Shown here one piece after another: positions 58,176 through 64,000 of a stretch of DNA of 64,000 nucleotides. The stretch is from NCBI GenBank assembly GCA_034509425.1, contig JAVTVJ010001159.1:433146-497145 (forward strand), written 5' to 3'. The position numbers and the translations under genes are program-made. How positions within the stretch are numbered: the stretch's first letter is position 1; each line of letters starts with the position of its first letter. The notes under the pieces were generated by a model. The model saw nothing but the letters and a program-made list of their open reading frames with translations. It did no database searches and was not told the DNA's origin. The stretch is from Eopsaltria australis (lineage: Eukaryota; Chordata; Aves; Passeriformes; Petroicidae).

Positions 58176-60156
58176 CAGTTTGGAGAATAGTGTTGATCTG
58201 AGAGTCTCCAGAACAAATCTGGCCAGTTTGTGCCCTTATAACCAACCTCCCCGGGCACCCTGAAGGTCAAGTGGCAAAGTTTCCTTTCTGCTCTAATCAC
58301 CTCTGGATTTTTAAGAGACAACGGAGAGCAATCCAGGGGCCTCCATGTCCTTCCCAGAAGTTAACGGGCCCTGACGCCTCATCCTGGTGCTGAGAGAGCT
58401 CCATCAGGAGCTTCAAGGCTGAGTTTGCAGCTGCCTCATCCCCGGTGCCCCCGTGGGTGCCCAGCTCAGCACCTTCCACCCGCGCGGAACAGCGACCGCG
58501 GCCCCGCGGCCGGGAGGGATTTACAGCCCCGAATTCTCCCACCTCAGCTCCAACCTGTGCCCAGCAAAGGGCAGCACTGCCCAAGGAGAGGGCAAAGGAA
58601 AGAATCCAGCAAGGACATTGGGAATGCAGCGTTCTCCGGGCACATTCCAGCCTGTGTGAACAGCCACGTGCGCTGTGGCCAGATGCTTCCAGCAAAAAAC
58701 TGCTCGGCATTAATTCACGGGCAGCTCAGCTCATAAAGCTGGGCCAGGCGCAGGAATTGAGCTCTGCATCCACTTTTCATGTCCCCTGTCCTTCTCTCCG
58801 TGCCTTTGTTGGGATGCCAAAGCCAATCAGGAGGTGCTGAACCTCCCTGGCTCGTGTTCATTTCTGGTAAATAATGACCATTAGTATTCAGGCCAAAGAC
58901 CTTGCAGCATTACCCAGTTCAATATTTGCTGCCCCTGTAACAAAGGCAATCCATTTCACATGCAGAACGTGGGAGTGCAACCTTTTGTTACTCGAGTTTC
59001 TTAAATTTTTATCTCAGAAATCAATGAAGGAATTGGAATTCCACATCTCATTTTATGGCCCAGAGAAAAAGAGGGAGAGCACAAGGGGAAATTATGAAAG
59101 AGAGGGAAAGGAATGAAAAACAACACCCGAGCTCATCCAGATATCCTCATAAATTCTTTAACAATTTAATTACTGGGCATTCTGTGCTTTGGTTTTAAAG
59201 CTCTGAATGAGTGCTGGGGTTATTTTGTTGTGGGTTTCTTCCCCCCCGCAGAGTCTATAGAATTGCTTGTGGTTTGTAGTTGATCTTCTTGGAGAAAGAA
59301 ATTATTCTCCATCCAATTAATCTAATTAGAACGTAATCAAGTTGTAGAGATCTATGCAGCAGTGTGAGTGATTAGGAAAAATTACCTTTCTGCAAAGAGT
59401 TTAAATTTAATTTTAGTTCCATAATCTGAAGCCTAAATAAAGGAAAGTGTAATTTGCACTGCAGTCCTTCGTGCCACACTGCCTCTTTCCTGGGAGAGCA
59501 AATTCCAGCTGGATCCAAACAAATCCCCCTTGTGTTTCGTTGCTCAGGCCACGCAAAACCAGTGGATCCCATTTTCCAGAAGGAAATGGGAAGACAGACT
59601 CTGCTCAGGATCACACGAGGGTGGTTGAGAGCTGCACTGGGGGGGTGGCAGAGTTTGGGTGGGGGGTGCTCCAGGGGTGACTTCTGTGAGAAGGTTCTGG
59701 AAAATCCCGCAGTGGGATGGACCCAACATCAGCTTCCAGCTTATGGGGCCTGAGGGAACGGCTGGAGCTGTGCCAGGGGAGGGTCAGGTTGGGTGTCAGT
59801 GACGGGTCCTTCCCCCAAAGGGTGTTGGGGCACTGACCAGGGAATGGGCACACGGCTTCACCTTTGCCCTTGAAGGAAAGGGGTGAAGGAAAAAGAGATG
59901 GTGAGAAGGGGAGTGAGGGGGAAAATGAATTGCTTAAAACTCCTATTACTCTTCATTGCCTCCTTCATTACCTCCTGCTTGCTGTGAGTGCCAAGGTTCA
60001 TTTCCCAGCTGGCAGTGCCCGGTGCCTCCGCGTGCCACGGCCGCTGATCCCATCAATGCTCCCTGCAACTGGAGGGGGCTCAGCGGGGCTGCGGAGACAA
60101 ATCAGTGTGACCAATGTCCCTCAAGCAGCAAATCCATGATTGGCCAGTGGTGGGTG
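58176..60156. other. Single-copy DNA with a CpG cluster and AT-rich block
   Basis: 58480-58530 is a small CpG-rich patch ('ccgcgcggaacagcgaccg'). 58860-59420 is AT-rich, complex and unrepeated, with 'ccaattaatctaattagaac' near 59313, a strong homeodomain-motif stretch. No exon was recognised. Confidence 0.4.
59130..59420. promoter_or_regulatory. Candidate conserved non-coding element
   Basis: 'ttaacaatttaattactggg', 'ccaattaatctaattagaac' and 'gtaatcaagttg' place many TAAT/ATTA homeodomain words in under 300 bp of non-repetitive AT-rich DNA. Inference from motif density only. Confidence 0.3.
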
Positions 60157-60345
60157 GGTGGAGGGAGGGAGGGAGGGAGGGAGGGAAGGATGGATGGATG
60201 CATGGATGGATGGATGGTTGGTTGGATGGATGGATGGATGGGGGATGGATGGATGGATGGATGGATGGATGGATGGATGGATGGATGGTTGGTTGGATGG
60301 ATGGATGGTTGGTTGGATGGATGGATGACGGAGGGATGGATGAGG
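60157..60345. repeat. (GGAT)n / (GGGA)n microsatellite
   Basis: 'gaggg' repeats at 60160-60187 pass into long 'ggat' tetramers with 'ggttggttggat' interruptions at about 60215, 60287 and 60307. It gives [12 protein letters not shown] spurious frames. Confidence 0.95.
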
Positions 60346-60411
60346 GATGGATGGGCTTGGAGGGTTGGCTGGGAGCAGGGGCAGAGAGGGAGATGGCGCC
60401 TGGTGGGAGGT

Positions 60412-60672
60412 GGAATCACAGAATCCCAAAATTATTGAGGTTGGAAAAGCCCTCCAAGACCAACCCGTGCCCGTGCCCGATGCCCACCTTGTCCCCAACC
60501 CAGAGCACTCAGTGCCACCTCCAGTTCTTCCTTGGAGACCTCCAGGGATGGGGACTCCAAATGTCCCTGGGCAGCCCCTTCCAAGTCCTGACCACCCTTT
60601 CCATGAAGAAATTCCTTCTGATGTCCAACCTGAGCCTCTCCTGGAGCAGACTGAGAGGAGATTCCTCGTGCA
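60412..60672 (-). mobile_element. CR1 LINE 3'-end fragment, reverse orientation
   Basis: 'aatcacagaatcccaaaatt', 'gaggttggaaaagccctcca', 'gggcagccccttccaagtcc' and 'ctttccatgaagaaattcct' plus 'gagcctctcctggagcagac' are the reverse complement of the CR1 end. It abuts the microsatellite. Confidence 0.88.
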
Positions 60673-62665
60673 GAGACAGCAGGAGGGGATGGTGCTCAGA
60701 AACTTCATTAAAACCTTTCCTTTCTTTGGTGACACCGGGCCAGGTGATGCTGCACCTGTCACCCGAGGGGCTCATTTGCATGAATCACCTGGTCTTTTGT
60801 AATATTAAAATGTGCTTTTTGCAGAGAATCCTCAGAATTCCTTTAAAATCTGCTGCATCTCTGCACAGCCCCACAGGCTGGGAATGGCCAGGACAGCCAA
60901 CACCCTGTTCTGAATGAGAGCAGCAGTGAGGTGAGACAGCCTGGTCTGAACACAGAGAATATTCTCCTTTTACCTCAGGGAATATCACTTTTTATGGATT
61001 TTTCCTGGCACGTATTTGTTACTTGTTCATATTCTGTGCTCTGTTCCCACAGGAGGCAGCTTGCAGGGTTTTTCCTTTGGGCCTCTCTTGAAAAAATAAG
61101 GATTAAAAAAAATAATAAATTCAATATTCCAGTGAGGAAAGGAGAGTGGGAGCTGCTGGCAGTGATGGAACAGCCTGGATGTCACAGGGACCCCGTTCTT
61201 ACTGAGTTTGGATGTTGTGAGCTGAGATCTTCATCCTGCCAGGAGCTCCCCAGGGTTGGCGAGGTCTCAGCTGATTTCCCAGCCTCCTGCTCCAGGAGCA
61301 GCCTCGGTGGAAATGCTCTGGGTGTCCTGGGTGCAGCCCTCAGAACACATCCCAGACAGTCACTCCTGCCTTGGGACACGTGTTTTAGAGAAGCAGTATC
61401 AATGTTTGGGGTTTCCATTCACTAATTCTGTGTTTCTTTGGAGCTCACTGGGAAGGAGGTTGCTTCAGGCATGGTGTGTGTGTTCCTGAACTCTGCTTTT
61501 GAGGAAAACTCTGACTTTTTCATGGTTCTTGCCTATTTCCCTGCACACCCTCCAAGGAAAGGCTCTGTGATGTGGTGTCTTTCCTTCCCTGGCTGGACCT
61601 GTGCTCACACATGCCTCTCACTCCTAGGGACTCTTCTGGAAATCCTAAAAATCCAACAAAAATTAGTCCCTACCCCAAAAATCTTGAAACCTAAATCCAT
61701 GAGAGTTCAGAGAAGGAAGGAGAGACAGGCACAGAGAGGACAGTGATTTATCCAAAGTCACCCAACAAATCAGTGGCAAAGGATGTTCCAACCCCCACAA
61801 AAGACCCTCATAGCACAAAATATTTTCCTGTAACGCAAAAAATCCTCTTTCCTATATTTAGCTGCAGAATTACCCCTGAAACACATTAGTTCTCCAGGCT
61901 GCTTGGACAAAATAATGTTATTAGACCGAATGCCAGTGGAGGCAAAGAAGATTTGACATTTCACTGAAAATTGCACCCAGGACTATTAAGGAAGGGGAAC
62001 TTATTTGGATGCGCTGCAGGCACGAACTCTTCAGATTTACACTTTTCAGTCAGAGCTGCCTGCAACCCTTCTGCAAAATCCGAGGAGAATTTCATACTTT
62101 TCCCCTCCTCTCCCTCTCTTTACTCTGAGACAAATCTCCAGGAAAATTCATTACACGGTTTAAGCGATGGGATTTATCATTCCATTCAGCTTCCCCAACG
62201 CGCAGCTCTCCTCGCTGTCACACCAGCGAGGTAATTCTAATTTGTTTCTTTCATATTTCACCCGTGATGTGCGACTCCGGATGACGGGGAGAAAATAGAG
62301 ACGAGAGCAGGGAATGGCTTGGGGCTGCACAGGACGGCTTTCAGCGGCTGCGTCACTGTCTGGGGCTGGGGAGCCTCAGGAAAAGGCCAGACACTCCAGG
62401 CCAGTTCATAGGGACCCAATGCCAACCTCTAGAGGGGCTCCTGCACGGTGTGGGTGCAAACCAGGAGCACAGGTGGGTTTGTCACCTGCCACAGAGGAGG
62501 TTTGTCACCCCAGAGAAGGGCTCTGGCTCAGCTGTCCTTGGGGGTGCTGCGTTCTTTAACATCTCCCTGTGGTCAGAGCCCTTCTTCCCCCTTGGTGTCT
62601 CCTCACTGCAAAGCACGAGGGTGGAAGCAAAGCCTTGCACTCAGGGAACACTGCACACCTCCTCT
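60673..62665. other. Single-copy DNA, no gene recognised
   Basis: 61085-61130 is A-rich low complexity. 61960-62290 contains AT-rich stretches with scattered CpGs ('cacccgtgatgtgcgactcc'). No gene was recognised. Confidence 0.4.
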
Positions 62666-63054
62666 TGTAGGGTTACACCATGGGTGTTGTAGAAAAGCAG
62701 GCCTGGAAGGCCCAAAATAAACCTTTTCCCTAGGCCTGGAGGTGAGCATGGAAACACATCCAGGTCACCTGAGATGGGCTGGGGAAAAGAATGATGGGTT
62801 TGTGATCTTCTTGAGCAACTGTGTGAGAATATTGTGCTTTGTGACCTTATAGGGGATTGTTTACCTGTTACCGTAACAGGGAACATCTGGGCAATGCTGC
62901 AGGTGACTGGGGGACACTCTGGGCTGCATCTTTCCTCTTTATATGAGGTTATATCCTGTTTGTGCACTGGTATTTAAGGAATTTTCACTGCACAATAAAA
63001 ATCTTTACACTTCTCCATCTTGTGTGAAGTCCATGCCCTGGCGTGAATACTGCA
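62666..63054 (+). mobile_element. Solo LTR, diverged relative of the ERVK-like family (copy 3)
   Basis: It begins TGTAGGGTTACACC and ends AATACTGCA, and is flanked by 'tcctct' at 62660-62665 and 'tcttct' at 63055-63060, a 6-bp duplication with one mismatch. AATAAA lies at 62994-62999. It shares 'gtagaaaagcaggcctggaa' and 'ataggggattgtttac' with copies 1 and 2, but its middle differs and it has no 14-bp array. It is either older or a different subfamily. Confidence 0.82.
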
Positions 63055-64000
63055 TCTTCTGAGTGATGGGGAGTCTCTGCTGGGTGGTTGGTGTCACCAG
63101 GACAGTGTCACCAGGACAGCGTCACCAGGACAGGGTCCTCCTGAGACAGGGCCCCCAAACTGAGAGGAGACAGGCAATGCCAGCAGCTGGCTTAGTCACA
63201 AACACCCTGGAGCATCAGGGAAAAGCCCCCAGAGCTTGAAGGGACCCAAGGCAGCAGCGTGCCCAGGACAGATGCAGCATCCTCATCCCTGTTCCCCATC
63301 ATGGCCCAGGGTCCAGGTCCCATCTCAGGGGAGGTGACAGTGCCCCCCTGTCCCCCCTCCCTCCTTCCTCCAGCCCAGGGGGAACCTCCACAGGTCACTG
63401 TGCAGCTGGGAAAGCCTCGAGTGGGAGGACCAGTTTTGGACAAGACCCTAAATCTGGTACCTCAGTCCCATTCCCAATAAGTCCTTTGTTAGGCTGACCT
63501 TTATCTAGTGTAAATAATAAATTGATGGTGCTTCCTATTAGCCTTGTACAAATGCATCTTCTAAATAAACACCGTGGCCATACACCCAGAGAGTTTGTTC
63601 CTCTCTGCCTGGAGTTATCACCCCATAAACAAGAAGCTGCTCCACACGATCACCTAATTGATCCATTTTGCCTGATTCCCAATAAGCTATAAAAAGGTAC
63701 ATTTGCTGTGGGGAAAACTAGGGTTTTTATCATCTTCTGCCTCATCTCAAGGGAGGATGAAAGGAAGAAGCCCACTTTACGTTTGCTAAAATATTTAGAA
63801 CAAGCTGTGAAAGATAGAAAACATTTTAGAACAGCTGTAAGTTATATTAATACGAGAGCCCGTCCTTGAGAATAAACTGCAGTCCCAGGCAGGTAAAAAA
63901 GCTATTAAAGAGATAAAGAGATCTTCCTTTGAATTGACACGTATCTGATTTGATTGCAGCACCATTCCCATGCAGTTCCAATGTTCCTTCTCCACTAATA
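63055..64000. other. Single-copy DNA to the window end
   Basis: Three tandem copies of a 14-bp 'gtgtcaccaggaca' word lie at 63091-63132. 63480-63720 and 63780-63960 are AT-rich and complex, candidates for conserved elements. No gene was recognised. Confidence 0.4.

Noticed and set aside
60102..60917. Frames with MDGWMDGW or HPSIHPSI repeats
   Set aside because: They are the GGAT microsatellite plus the CR1 fragment beside it.

Overview
The window looks like bird nuclear DNA, most likely passerine, and I find no protein-coding or RNA gene that I can support. The bird call rests on interspersed repeats. There are many short 5'-truncated fragments of the CR1 LINE, whose 3' end carries the avian signature of a 'ttccaaccc' tract followed by 'attctatgattc'-like sequence. 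There are also solo LTRs of avian endogenous retroviruses, and no SINEs, L1 or other mammalian repeats that I could recognise. Many G/C-rich minisatellites are present, as often seen on avian microchromosomes and near chromosome ends; chromosome position is inference.

Almost all long open reading frames here are by-products of tandem repeats or GC-rich DNA. They overlap on both strands, show no recognisable domains, and in the arrays several frames stay open together. I annotate none of them as genes. The window could be intergenic or lie in a large intron; the sequence does not decide between these.

Layout. 0.3-0.7 kb: a 52-bp minisatellite. 2.8-3.6 kb: a solo LTR with 6-bp target duplications, enlarged by about 30 copies of a 14-bp repeat. 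6.5-7.2 kb: a 24-bp minisatellite whose units often contain a TATAAA word. 9.7-14.5 kb: two CR1 fragments and two minisatellites (51 and 19 bp). 17.8-25.4 kb: three CR1 fragments, a 23-bp minisatellite, a CCCAT array and a cluster of GATA-type motifs. 27.8-28.5 kb: a 27-bp minisatellite split by a second type of solo LTR with a 4-bp target duplication. 37.7-38.1 kb: the same LTR type in the opposite orientation. 39-42.4 kb: CR1 fragments, a 19-bp minisatellite and another copy of the VNTR-bearing LTR. 44.6-45.0 kb: a polypyrimidine minisatellite. 45.5-49.4 kb: CR1 fragments and a piece of an ERVL-type LTR. 53.4-60.7 kb: CR1 fragments and a GGAT array. 62.7-63.05 kb: a third, more diverged relative of the first LTR.

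Between the repeats lie AT-richer single-copy blocks that look like candidate conserved non-coding elements, judged by texture and motif content only. The best supported results are the five solo LTRs, four with exact target-site duplications and one with a single mismatch, the minisatellite split by an LTR, and the variable repeat inside one LTR family. I did not find a new enzymatic, defence or gene system.
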